A DNA stretch of 13,862 bases from RUG11867 sp964553435. GTDB taxonomy: Bacteria; Bacillota_I; Bacilli_A; RF39; UBA660. Below are positions 1-6,471 of this stretch, piece by piece. The notes beneath the pieces are model-generated. The model searched no databases and had not been told where the DNA came from. It was given only the letters and a program-made list of their open reading frames with translations. The DNA lies in assembly GCA_964553435.1 (NCBI GenBank), contig CAZKKM010000041.1:1-13862 (forward strand). Direction: 5' to 3'. Both the position numbers and the translations under genes were made by a program. The stretch's first letter is position 1. Each line of letters starts with the position of its first letter.

Positions 1-219
1 AGAATAGCATATACGTGAAACATTTGAGTGACCACTACCATCATAAAAGCCGTATTCCTCGCTATAATATTTTCTTATGACTGATCCTAAGATTATTTCG
101 TGGGCCCCAAAAAATTTTAAATTATTTAAAGTCTCTTTTAGCTCTAACAATTGATTAGCATCTAGCTGTGCTAAAATCGTCTTAATACAATCTAAGTTTG
201 TATGTTCTTTTTTTTCCAT
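1..219 (-). CDS. Hypothetical protein, N-terminal 73 residues (partial)
   Basis: This reading frame opens on the minus strand at an ATG (217-219) and runs without a stop off the left edge of the window, so only the first 73 residues are visible. The start is supported by a strong ribosome binding site, GGAGG on the minus strand at 224-228, a few bases before the ATG. The N-terminus is hydrophilic and probably helical (repeated Leu/Ile heptad-like spacing around residues 9-35: CIKTIL, QLDANQLLEL, TLNNL). It is followed by a Tyr/Gly/Ser-rich stretch around residues 51-67. There is no signal peptide or membrane segment in the visible part. I do not recognise the family. It is downstream of the UvrA-like gene on the same strand but has its own promoter candidate. 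Confidence 0.7.
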   Translation of the reverse strand, partial: MEKKEHTNLDCIKTILAQLDANQLLELKETLNNLKFFGAHEIILGSVIRKYYSEEYGFYDGSGHSNVSRICYS

Positions 220-511
220 AAAACCTCCACATTTTTATGGTTTTATTTTAGCATAATTTCAAAGATCCAAGTAAAGTTTTTTAGTTAGGCATGCAGTAAT
301 CGCATAGAATAAAAAGCACACAATAGTCTGTCTCTTTGATTTAATCTAATTTGATAAATTCATTTGTAAAAATCGAATGCGTGTGGTCGCCAGATGGCTT
401 GTATTTTGATACTAACTTGAACATATTTTTTTCTTCCTTTTATTTATTTTGAACTTATTTTTAATTATTAATAGCATTTATAGGTTTTATTGTTTTTTGT
501 AGCAGATTTAA
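220..511. other. Intergenic stretch without a recognisable gene
   Basis: This is 292 bases of AT-rich sequence between two minus-strand genes. Apart from the ribosome binding site and promoter candidate at its left end, I see no ORF with a ribosome binding site, no tRNA-like fold and no convincing terminator hairpin behind the UvrA-like gene. Read-through from that gene into the left-edge gene is possible. Confidence 0.5.
245..275 (-). promoter_or_regulatory. Candidate extended -10 promoter for the partial gene at the left edge
   Basis: On the minus strand, TGCTAAAAT (245-253) gives an extended -10 element. A weak -35 (TTTACT or TACTTG, around 268-275) lies 17-19 bases upstream. The distance to the ATG at 219 leaves a leader of about 20 bases that contains the GGAGG site. 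The TTTACT form also occurs as the -35 of the promoter at 1856-1884. Confidence 0.45.
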
Positions 512-1690
512 TCATAATTCTATGATTTGATCTACATATTCTAGTGCAGTCGGATCATTCTCTGCAATAAGAACAGTATTATTATTTTTTACAAGTTTGT
601 CGAACATCATCATTACTTGAGTGATATTATTTGTTCCTAAACCTCTTACGGGATTATCAAAGATGTAGACACTTCTATCGCCTAATTTTTTGCAAAGCAA
701 CTTGGCTAGTTTTATTCTTTGACATTCACCGCCAGATAAAGAATAAGAACTTTGATTTAGTTTTAAATAATCGAGACCTATATCTTTCAAATGAACTAGT
801 CTTCTCGTTATAAGTTTGTCATCTTTGTAAATATCTAAAGCTTCGCGGATTGTGATATTCGTATCTTCACCCTTCAAAAATTTACTGACACCATAATAAG
901 TTGCCACTGTAGATTTAGAATTTTTAGTTACTGGAGAGGCATCTATGATGTGTGGCCTTCTTATATATTGTTTGTTTTTAACCTCTATTAATCCTCTTCT
1001 TCTTTCACTAGCACCTGCCGATTTATCCAATGCTTTAAATATTGCATCTAAATAGGTGCTTTTTCCACTTTTACTTGGACCAGTTACGGAAGTTATTGTA
1101 TTTAATGTAACTTCTGTTTTATAGTTTTTGATACCTTTAAACTCTTCATAATATGCGCATATCTTTTTATTAGAAATATTTTTTTCTCTTCTAATTTCAA
1201 TTTTTGGTAGTTTTTTTAAGTATTCTTTTCCGCTCATCGTATTGAGCAAATTGCCACCTTTAGAACCTGATTCTGGACCAAATTCTAAAATTATATCAGC
1301 ATATTCAAAAATCTCTTTTCTATGTTCTACCACAACAACTGCATTGTTAATTGATAATTCTTTGATAATCCTAGAAAATTCAATTGCTTCCTTATGTGTT
1401 GTTCCTGCGAGTGGTTCGTCGATTATTATAAGGGAATCTTTATTATCTGAAAGCTTTAAAATACTATCTAATTTTTCGCTTGTGTTTGATAATCTTTGCG
1501 ATACTGATTGTATAGATTTTGGGTAGTTTTTAATCTCGCATTTTTCTTTTTTTATTAATGTATCAAAAGCAAATGAACTTTTTCCAGAACCACTTGGCCC
1601 AACACAAATGGTAAGTTTGTTAAATTCTATTTCGACATTTATATTTTTTAAATTGTTCGCATGTGCATTCATAACTATTATATTTTTCAT
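512..1690 (-). CDS. Compact UvrA-like tandem ABC ATPase ('mini-UvrA')
   Basis: This 392-residue protein is collinear with the core of UvrA (normally about 940 residues) but is stripped down. NBD1 has Walker A GPSGSGKSS (31-39), Walker B with D91/E92 and a switch histidine in VVEH (120-123). NBD2 has Walker A GPSKSGKST (204-212), the signature SLSGGECQR (317-325) and the UvrA-type segments IDASP, ATYYGV and EALDIY. The UvrB-binding insertion and the CxxC zinc modules are absent, so it should not work as a normal excision-repair subunit. NBD1 has no LSGGE; SIQSVSQR (59-66) occupies its place. NBD2 has FDNP in place of DEP (E to N at 346) and AEN in place of EH (H to N at 378). One composite site is therefore intact and the other is degenerate. 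The ATG has no Shine-Dalgarno site of its own and overlaps the stop of a leader ORF. The family relation is firm; a role in drug tolerance is inference from UvrA-like resistance proteins. Confidence 0.85.
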   Translation of the reverse strand: MKNIIVMNAHANNLKNINVEIEFNKLTICVGPSGSGKSSFAFDTLIKKEKCEIKNYPKSIQSVSQRLSNTSEKLDSILKLSDNKDSLIIIDEPLAGTTHKEAIEFSRIIKELSINNAVVVVEHRKEIFEYADIILEFGPESGSKGGNLLNTMSGKEYLKKLPKIEIRREKNISNKKICAYYEEFKGIKNYKTEVTLNTITSVTGPSKSGKSTYLDAIFKALDKSAGASERRRGLIEVKNKQYIRRPHIIDASPVTKNSKSTVATYYGVSKFLKGEDTNITIREALDIYKDDKLITRRLVHLKDIGLDYLKLNQSSYSLSGGECQRIKLAKLLCKKLGDRSVYIFDNPVRGLGTNNITQVMMMFDKLVKNNNTVLIAENDPTALEYVDQIIEL

Positions 1691-1716
1691 AATTCAAAGT
1701 ACGCAATTGCACTCAT
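1687..1716 (-). CDS. Nine-codon leader peptide upstream of the UvrA-like gene
   Basis: A minus-strand ATG at 1714-1716 opens a short frame encoding MSAIAYFEL. It has an ideal Shine-Dalgarno site (GGAG at 1724-1727, seven bases before the ATG). Its TGA stop (1687-1689) overlaps the ATG of the UvrA-like gene (1688-1690) in an ATGA arrangement. This is the only good ribosome binding site near that gene, so ribosomes reaching the ATPase start would have to terminate and restart from the leader. Such leaders are known from inducible resistance genes. Simple coupling, or a sequencing frameshift, are alternatives. A frameshift is unlikely because UvrA-like homology begins at the second ATG. Confidence 0.55.
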   Translation of the reverse strand: MSAIAYFEL

Positions 1717-1767
1717 TTTTTCACTCCATTTCCTATTTACTCTTATGAGGGGTTACGAGGTAATTTA

Positions 1768-1796
1768 ATTGTACCAAATTTCCCAGTAATTTCCTA
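1768..1796 (-). promoter_or_regulatory. Candidate promoter for leader peptide and UvrA-like gene, weak -35
   Basis: On the minus strand, TACAAT (1768-1773) is a good -10 element about 50 bases before the leader ATG. The sequence at -35 spacing (TAGGAA, 1791-1796) is far from TTGACA and lies inside the tandem repeat described separately. That pattern would fit a promoter needing an activator, or one covered by a repressor. Confidence 0.35.
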
Positions 1797-1798
1797 GT
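1777..1798. repeat. Tandem 11-bp direct repeat, operator-like
   Basis: Two head-to-tail 11-base units, AATTTCCCAGT (1777-1787) and AATTTCCTAGT (1788-1798), differ at one position. A looser third copy, AATTTTCCCGT, follows at 1800-1810. The 11-base period is close to one helical turn, so repeated protein contacts would fall on one face of the DNA. The units cover the spacer and -35 region of the UvrA-like promoter candidate and lie about 60 bases from the divergent promoter at 1856. Confidence 0.55.
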
Positions 1799-1855
1799 AA
1801 ATTTTCCCGTGTAAAATGAAAACTGAAAGAGAGTATAGAAATCGATAGAAAAGTA

Positions 1856-1884
1856 TTTACTTTAGAAAAAGTTCTTCATATAAT
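1856..1884 (+). promoter_or_regulatory. Sigma-A-type promoter for the secreted protein gene
   Basis: TTTACT (1856-1861), a 17-base spacer and a perfect TATAAT (1879-1884) stand about 28 bases before the start codon at 1912. An AAAAGGAG ribosome binding site lies between them. Confidence 0.7.
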
Positions 1885-1911
1885 AAGAAAAATGAAAAGG
1901 AGATTTATATT

Positions 1912-3267
1912 ATGAAATGGAAGAAAAAAGTGACCTCAGTAGTCAGTGCTTTCTTGGCTTTAGCCGTGATGACAAGCTCGAGCGGTTACGAGGATGATAA
2001 AAATAAAGACGACGATTGCATTTTGGATTCGACATCTCAAAGTGTTGATGTTGATGATGAAGATATTTCGAGCGAACCTAGTATGACAGTTCGGGCAAGC
2101 GAATCTGTTGAAAAAGTGGAGGAATATGTCACTTATGAACCGGTCGAGACTGAAGTTGATGTTCAACCGGTCGAAAGCTCAGCCACTTATGAAGTGGATA
2201 GGGTAGATGATAGTATCGATAATATGGGTTATTCCGAAAGATGTGCGATGATCGACAAAATGAATGTCGAAGGAACTTTGAAAAATCTTCTTTATAAAAT
2301 GTCCGAGCATTTAGATAGTTGTGCTTGTAGAGATACTTTCTTGCGTTTGATCGACGCAAGAAAAGATGAAATACCCGAATTATTGGTGAGATTTGTAGAT
2401 GAATCATATTCCGGCATTTTTACGAACATTCACAGTTCCGGAGAAGAGGTGGTTTATCCTGCAGATAAAATTGTCGTCTTCGACAATAGGGATGGAGCAG
2501 TCGATTTGCCAAAATGTGTCTATCTGTTAGATGATCCTTCAATATTCGGTGGATATTCTGTCTTTCGTGAAATAATCGCTCCACACGGAGGTATAATCGG
2601 ATACAACGTAATCGTCACCGACAGAGACAATCGAATCGTGTTGACCATGCGTGAACTCTACGGTGAAGCTTCCTATTCGGTAGTGGGTGCAAACTTACAT
2701 GTCACAAAACTCGAAGATTATTTGAATTCTGTCGGTCTTGCATTCGTTATGAAAGATAATTACCAGTATGCCGATTTATACGAACTTGGCTTCGACTTGA
2801 GTAAAAAAGTGGGCGATTATACTGCAGACGATGGAATTTACTCCGCCGAGGATATTCTCGTTTTGGAAGTGCCAAAGACGACGGGAAGCTGGTTCATTTC
2901 GAACAAAGGTAATGACAGCCCATACTATTTTTTGGTGAAGCAAGGGCCTTATCTTTTCAAAGAAAATACGGTAGTATGCAAGTCTCTTTTTCACGAAGAT
3001 GCATTTGTAACTTACGATTCGACTGGACTCTATGGGCTCGTCTATCACGATTATATCGAACATATTGCTATCAATTGCGATAATGACAGTACATATTTTG
3101 AATCGATCGTATCCCTCGACGAATTCATGAAGAATAAGGGATATGAATCTTTCGAAGGAGGGGTTTGTGATAAAAAAGAACTCGCCGTTTTGTACGGCGA
3201 ATTGTGTAAAGCATCTTTGCCGGAAGCAGACAAGGCCATGAAGATGAAGCCGAAAAGTGACAAATAA
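1912..3267 (+). CDS. Secreted protein of unknown function with acidic linker
   Basis: This 451-residue protein starts with a typical export signal: a basic n-region (KWKKK) and a hydrophobic core (VVSAFLALAVM, about residues 10-20). TSSSGYEDD follows, with no lipobox cysteine and no clear AxA cleavage site. Residues 26-105 are a low-complexity, Asp/Glu/Ser/Val-rich linker with imperfect repeats (EYVTYEPVE, SATYEVDRV). Residues from about 106 to 435 look like a folded domain with alternating hydrophobic strands; the tail is basic (KMKPKSDK). Cysteines near the domain start (C111, C137, C139) could form disulfides. The start is set by AAAAGGAG before the ATG. The gene is monocistronic, with its own promoter and a terminator directly after the stop. 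I do not recognise the family. An anchored or released envelope protein is the most that can be said. Confidence 0.8.
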   Translation: MKWKKKVTSVVSAFLALAVMTSSSGYEDDKNKDDDCILDSTSQSVDVDDEDISSEPSMTVRASESVEKVEEYVTYEPVETEVDVQPVESSATYEVDRVDDSIDNMGYSERCAMIDKMNVEGTLKNLLYKMSEHLDSCACRDTFLRLIDARKDEIPELLVRFVDESYSGIFTNIHSSGEEVVYPADKIVVFDNRDGAVDLPKCVYLLDDPSIFGGYSVFREIIAPHGGIIGYNVIVTDRDNRIVLTMRELYGEASYSVVGANLHVTKLEDYLNSVGLAFVMKDNYQYADLYELGFDLSKKVGDYTADDGIYSAEDILVLEVPKTTGSWFISNKGNDSPYYFLVKQGPYLFKENTVVCKSLFHEDAFVTYDSTGLYGLVYHDYIEHIAINCDNDSTYFESIVSLDEFMKNKGYESFEGGVCDKKELAVLYGELCKASLPEADKAMKMKPKSDK

Positions 3268-3302
3268 AAATAACCGCAATCGATGCAGTTATTTATTTTT
3301 TT
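3268..3302. terminator. Bidirectional Rho-independent terminator
   Basis: The arms ATAACCGCA (3270-3278) and TGCAGTTAT (3284-3292) pair with one mismatch around a five-base loop, extended by A-T pairs. A T-rich run follows on the plus strand and T-rich sequence also follows on the minus strand. It serves the secreted protein gene and the convergent flavin reductase-rubredoxin gene, whose stop codon lies at the edge of the stem. Confidence 0.75.
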
Positions 3303-3889
3303 TCGAAGAATGTAGCATCTACTCCGCATATTGGACATTTGAAGTCTTTTGGAAGTTCATCTCCATAATATACGTATCCACAGACTTTGCAGATCCAAGC
3401 GGTTTTGCCGGATTCAGTTTTTACTTTGACGAGCTCGTCTTTGTGTTCTTGATAGTAGCCATAACTCATCGGTTGGGCATCGTCGTAAACATCCGCTTCT
3501 ACTAGTTTTCCGATGAAAAGGGTATGGGTTTCATTTTCTATAGTGTCGACTTTTTCACATATCATATATCCCAAGGAGCCTTTTATTATCGGCAACCCCA
3601 TTTCTTCGACAGTTTCCGTGTTTTCAAATTTATCGATGTCGCGCATCGAATTGAACCCAAAAGTCTCGATCGTCTGTGAATCTACATTCATTCCCAAAAC
3701 AGAAAGAGCAAACGAATCGTTTTCATATAGAAGTTCATTAGTGTAGTTTTTTTTCATCACGGCGACGGCGATGAGAGGGTTTTCAGATGAACTAATTTGA
3801 GAGACGGCATCGACGATGCATCCACCACCTGAGGTGGAAAGGACGTACATTCCCTGAGTTATCTTTCTCGTAATCTTTTTGTTTTTCAT
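3293..3889 (-). CDS. Flavin reductase-rubredoxin fusion protein (Hrb-like)
   Basis: This 198-residue protein has two parts. Residues 1 to about 148 are a flavin reductase-like FMN-binding domain (ITQGMYVLST at the start, THTLFIGKLVEADV around 121-134). Residues about 165-190 are a short rubredoxin, CKVCGY (C167, C170) and CPICG (C185, C188), with the close spacing seen in rubrerythrin-type domains. Such fusions are known as high-molecular-weight rubredoxin: they take electrons from NAD(P)H through FMN to the iron centre. In anaerobes they can feed flavodiiron proteins that remove O2 or NO. No flavodiiron gene is seen here, so the partner is unknown. The start ATG shares its first base with the stop of the upstream dehydrogenase gene (TGATG), so translation is probably coupled. 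Cytoplasmic; no signal peptide. Confidence 0.88.
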   Translation of the reverse strand: MKNKKITRKITQGMYVLSTSGGGCIVDAVSQISSSENPLIAVAVMKKNYTNELLYENDSFALSVLGMNVDSQTIETFGFNSMRDIDKFENTETVEEMGLPIIKGSLGYMICEKVDTIENETHTLFIGKLVEADVYDDAQPMSYGYYQEHKDELVKVKTESGKTAWICKVCGYVYYGDELPKDFKCPICGVDATFFEKK

Positions 3890-4626
3890 CAGCTTCTCGC
3901 CGCCCCATCTACAGACAATATGTTTCCGGTAATGTAGCTTGCCAGGTCGCTAGCAAGGAATAAAAATGCGTTTGCGATGTCGCGAGGTTCCCCAATTCTT
4001 CCAAGAGGAATCGATGCGACGATAGGTGCAATTTGGCTTTCTGGTAGGGATGCGATCATATCGGTTTTGGTCACTCCAGGAGCAACGGCATTGACGCGTA
4101 TATTGAACTGAGCCAATTCGCGAGCCAAAGATTTCGTTATGCCATTTACGGCAAATTTGCTGGCCGGGTAACCGACTCCTGATGGTTGACCGTATAGGCT
4201 CACCATCGAACTCGTATTCAATATAGCTCCTCCACCGTTTTTTTTCATAAACGGTACGACAGCCTTGGTGACATTGAAGATGGCGCATACATTTAAATCC
4301 ATTATCTTTTCGAATTCTTCCGGGGTCGTTTCTTCGATCTTTTTATTAGCCGAGATGCCTGCATTATTGACAAGTATGTCGATATGTCCGTATTTTTCGA
4401 TTATATCCTCGACGACTTTTTCTATTTCACTATAATCATTCAAATTTGGGTAGTAACCGGTCACTTTGTGACCATCTTTTTCGAGTTCTGAGATAGCTTT
4501 ATCTACAGATTCAGCTTTGGATCCCAGCAAAATCACTTCTGCGTGGTTCTCTTTGAAAACGCGAACTGTTTCGAGTCCGATTCCCCTCGTTCCTCCTGTT
4601 ATTAGTGCAACTTTTCCTTTTAACAT
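3889..4626 (-). CDS. SDR-family NAD(P)-dependent oxidoreductase (FabG/BaiA-like)
   Basis: This 245-residue classical short-chain dehydrogenase has the normal length and all key motifs: TGGTRGIG (10-17) for the dinucleotide, NNAG (87-90), N112, and a catalytic Ser (139-140), Tyr153 and Lys157 in YPASK. PG and TDM follow at 183-190, with the C-terminal SVDGA. It would oxidise or reduce a hydroxyl/keto group. General features fit 3-oxoacyl-ACP reductase (FabG). The late segments (SGVGYPASK, VAPGV, FLASDLAS, SVDGA) also remind me of the bile-acid dehydrogenase BaiA, so the substrate should not be taken as fatty acid by default. No fatty-acid synthesis genes are adjacent. The start is fixed by AAAGGAG before the ATG. 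The gene is first in an operon with the flavin reductase-rubredoxin. Confidence 0.88.
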   Translation of the reverse strand: MLKGKVALITGGTRGIGLETVRVFKENHAEVILLGSKAESVDKAISELEKDGHKVTGYYPNLNDYSEIEKVVEDIIEKYGHIDILVNNAGISANKKIEETTPEEFEKIMDLNVCAIFNVTKAVVPFMKKNGGGAILNTSSMVSLYGQPSGVGYPASKFAVNGITKSLARELAQFNIRVNAVAPGVTKTDMIASLPESQIAPIVASIPLGRIGEPRDIANAFLFLASDLASYITGNILSVDGAARS

Positions 4627-4648
4627 TTCAATTCTCCTTTTGTTTCTA

Positions 4649-4677
4649 ATTATAAAGATTATTTTTCAAAATATCAA
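4649..4677 (-). promoter_or_regulatory. Strong sigma-A promoter for the SDR/rubredoxin operon
   Basis: On the minus strand TTGATA (4672-4677), a 17-base spacer and a perfect TATAAT (4649-4654) stand about 23 bases before the start codon at 4626. The -35 element directly abuts the TAG stop of the DUF262 gene, so this operon is independent of the gene upstream. It is one of the best consensus promoters in the window. Confidence 0.8.
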
Positions 4678-6330
4678 CTATTTGAGTATTTCGAGCAATT
4701 CTTTGACGATGAGCTCGCCGCGTTTCTCGATAAAAGTATCATATTTTTTTATATCGAGGGATATGCCCTTTGGTCTATAGGCGAACGTATTTCCGAGTTT
4801 GACCCAATCTTCTAAAGACATCTTCGATTTCTCTTTATTTATCTTTTCTCCGATCAGTTGAAGGTTGGCCAACAGGTCGCGTTCTTTTCCGTGACCGGCC
4901 CTTTTCAAAAGTTCTGCCGAATGCAGATGATCTTGATTTACAGTTTGACCAAATTCGACATTTACATTGGGATAAAGTAGAGTCAAAATCATGAACGTAT
5001 ATTTGTCATCTTTTTTGTAATTCAACCATTTGGTGACAGTATCTTTATCCACCTTGAAGTCTTTATCTCCCGGGAATACTGTGTTCGAAAACAGTTGTAG
5101 ACTGAACTTTTTCTGATTTTTTAAGGCATCGCGAGTTCTGGATAAAGCCGTATTAGATGAAGCTCCAAACAACTTCTTGAGTTGAGCTATTATGAGATAT
5201 TTTTTTATTTCTTCTTTGCATTGTTTGTCGAGTTTACCACCATTGTAGATATAGTAGACTATCGGGATGACGGCATTGTAGGCGGTGATGTTCTTGTTAG
5301 CAAAGCCTTTTTTTAAAAGAAGAGCTACCGTCTGGCTTATCGCATCATCTATCTTATTCCAGTTGACCTTTATTTCTGAAGCAATTTTTCTAAATTTGCC
5401 GACATCCATCTTCATCTCATCGCTGAAAAGATAGATAGAAGTCTGCATGATGAAGTTCACATCGAAAGCAAAACATTTTGTCGATTGATGAGTGTTGATT
5501 TTTTGTAAAAATGTGGTAATTTTCTTTTTGGCATCCGGCCATTCTAAGACGACGTTCGAGAACAACAAGTCCGATTTGTTCAAATGAGTTCCTCCGTTGT
5601 TTTTTCTTATGAACATTTCCAAGACTTCTTCGTAAGGTCTCTCTTTTTCAATTTCATAATAAGATAATATCTTTTTGTTGCGGGAATTTTTATCACAGAT
5701 GATCGCATACATCAGTTTTTTTAGTGTTTCTTTTGCTTTTTTGCGATCTATGCTATTTTCAAAAGTGAAATCTTCGAGAGTGGAAATGATGTCCGACACG
5801 GAGTGGCAATTGAGAATACTTCCTACGGGGAACCATCTGTATTCTTTGGAATTTGTATTTTGTTCTTCCATCTCGCGATCGGTTAGGAAAGCAAACTCGT
5901 AAACTAAATTATCATCATCGGCGAATGCTTCTGGTCTTTCGATCAAGTTCAAATAAAGGGACATGTTGCTCTTGCGAGTGCTGTCCGAGTAGGTGCCTAG
6001 CAATCCCAAGTAAAGAGATTGTATTCTTTGTTGACCATCCAAGACGGCCAAGACTTTTTTGTTCTTTTCGATACGAGGCAGAATTTCATTGGCTGGCATC
6101 TCGAATTTTTTGCATGTGCTCAAAAATTTGTAGAAGACTATATCCTTCTTGTTCACTTGTTCGACACTCACGTTCCAGACGAGAAATTCTCCCAATGGGA
6201 ATTCTTGCATGAGGGAGTCGAATAATCTGTATATCTGTTTCTTATCCCATACGTAGTTTCTTTGAATGGCTGGCAAAATGAGCTCGTTGTTTTGAACGGC
6301 ATAGATCAAATCTTCGATCGTGTTAAACAC
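4678..6330 (-). CDS. DUF262/HNH (GmrSD-like) family protein, probable defence nuclease
   Basis: The protein has 550 residues from the GTG at 6330. The N-terminal DUF262 domain shows LPAIQRNYVW (about 19-28), DGQQR (98-102), the ParB/Srx-type nucleotide-handling motif, and the family segment RKNNGGTHLNKSDLL (242-256). The C-terminal part has an HNH/DUF1524-like pattern: DHLH (467-470), N489 in LANLQL, N498 and K501. The whole resembles single-chain GmrSD-type type IV restriction enzymes, which cut modified phage DNA using NTP. No partner methylase is needed. A GTG at 6354 would add eight residues but lies upstream of the expected transcription start. The GTG at 6330 has AGAGG nine bases ahead. 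The gene has its own promoter, is divergent from the methyltransferase operon, and is TCGA-rich like its neighbours. Confidence 0.85.
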   Translation of the reverse strand: MFNTIEDLIYAVQNNELILPAIQRNYVWDKKQIYRLFDSLMQEFPLGEFLVWNVSVEQVNKKDIVFYKFLSTCKKFEMPANEILPRIEKNKKVLAVLDGQQRIQSLYLGLLGTYSDSTRKSNMSLYLNLIERPEAFADDDNLVYEFAFLTDREMEEQNTNSKEYRWFPVGSILNCHSVSDIISTLEDFTFENSIDRKKAKETLKKLMYAIICDKNSRNKKILSYYEIEKERPYEEVLEMFIRKNNGGTHLNKSDLLFSNVVLEWPDAKKKITTFLQKINTHQSTKCFAFDVNFIMQTSIYLFSDEMKMDVGKFRKIASEIKVNWNKIDDAISQTVALLLKKGFANKNITAYNAVIPIVYYIYNGGKLDKQCKEEIKKYLIIAQLKKLFGASSNTALSRTRDALKNQKKFSLQLFSNTVFPGDKDFKVDKDTVTKWLNYKKDDKYTFMILTLLYPNVNVEFGQTVNQDHLHSAELLKRAGHGKERDLLANLQLIGEKINKEKSKMSLEDWVKLGNTFAYRPKGISLDIKKYDTFIEKRGELIVKELLEILK

Positions 6331-6358
6331 TTTAAAGCACCTCTTTCTTCTCACAAAC

Positions 6359-6367
6359 AGTATAGCA
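6359..6367 (-). promoter_or_regulatory. Extended -10 promoter for the DUF262 gene
   Basis: TGCTATACT on the minus strand (6359-6367) is an extended -10 element; no good -35 is visible. Transcription would start near 6352, upstream of the ribosome binding site (6339-6344) and of the GTG at 6330, but downstream of the GTG at 6354. This decides the start codon. Confidence 0.5.
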
Positions 6368-6406
6368 TATTCAAAACTTTTTTACAGCAGTTTTTACTTC
6401 TTCAGG

Positions 6407-6426
6407 AATGTCATTTCAAAGACATT
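6407..6426. promoter_or_regulatory. Perfect 6-bp inverted repeat in the divergent promoter region, operator candidate
   Basis: AATGTC (6407-6412) and GACATT (6421-6426) form a perfect inverted repeat around eight AT-rich bases. It sits just upstream of, or overlapping, the -35 position of the methyltransferase promoter. It has the size of a dimeric repressor site; the XRE-type regulator encoded third in that operon is a possible binder. It has no U-tract, so it is not a terminator. Confidence 0.35.
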
Positions 6427-6444
6427 TTATTTTATGCGTCACTG

Positions 6445-6453
6445 TGGTAAAAT
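6445..6453 (+). promoter_or_regulatory. Extended -10 promoter for the methyltransferase operon
   Basis: TGGTAAAAT (6445-6453) is an extended -10 element 18 bases before the GTG start. The -35 region is only T-rich. It drives the three-gene operon that ends at the terminator near 8449-8480. Confidence 0.45.
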
Positions 6454-6471
6454 AATCGTAGAGGTGATCAT

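Noticed and set aside
512..1716. UvrA-like gene as a pseudogene or frameshifted fragment of uvrA
   Set aside because: The frame is intact, losses are modular (whole zinc and UvrB-binding parts) and the changed residues all affect one ATPase site. Homology begins at the ATG after the leader, so no frameshift is needed.
3257..3746. Plus-strand ORFs of 77-82 codons within the rubredoxin gene
   Set aside because: They are opposite-strand shadows of a well-supported gene, without ribosome binding sites or recognisable protein features.
6331..6354. GTG at 6354 as the start of the DUF262 protein
   Set aside because: It has no ribosome binding site and lies upstream of the expected transcription start from TGCTATACT; the GTG at 6330 has AGAGG at good distance.
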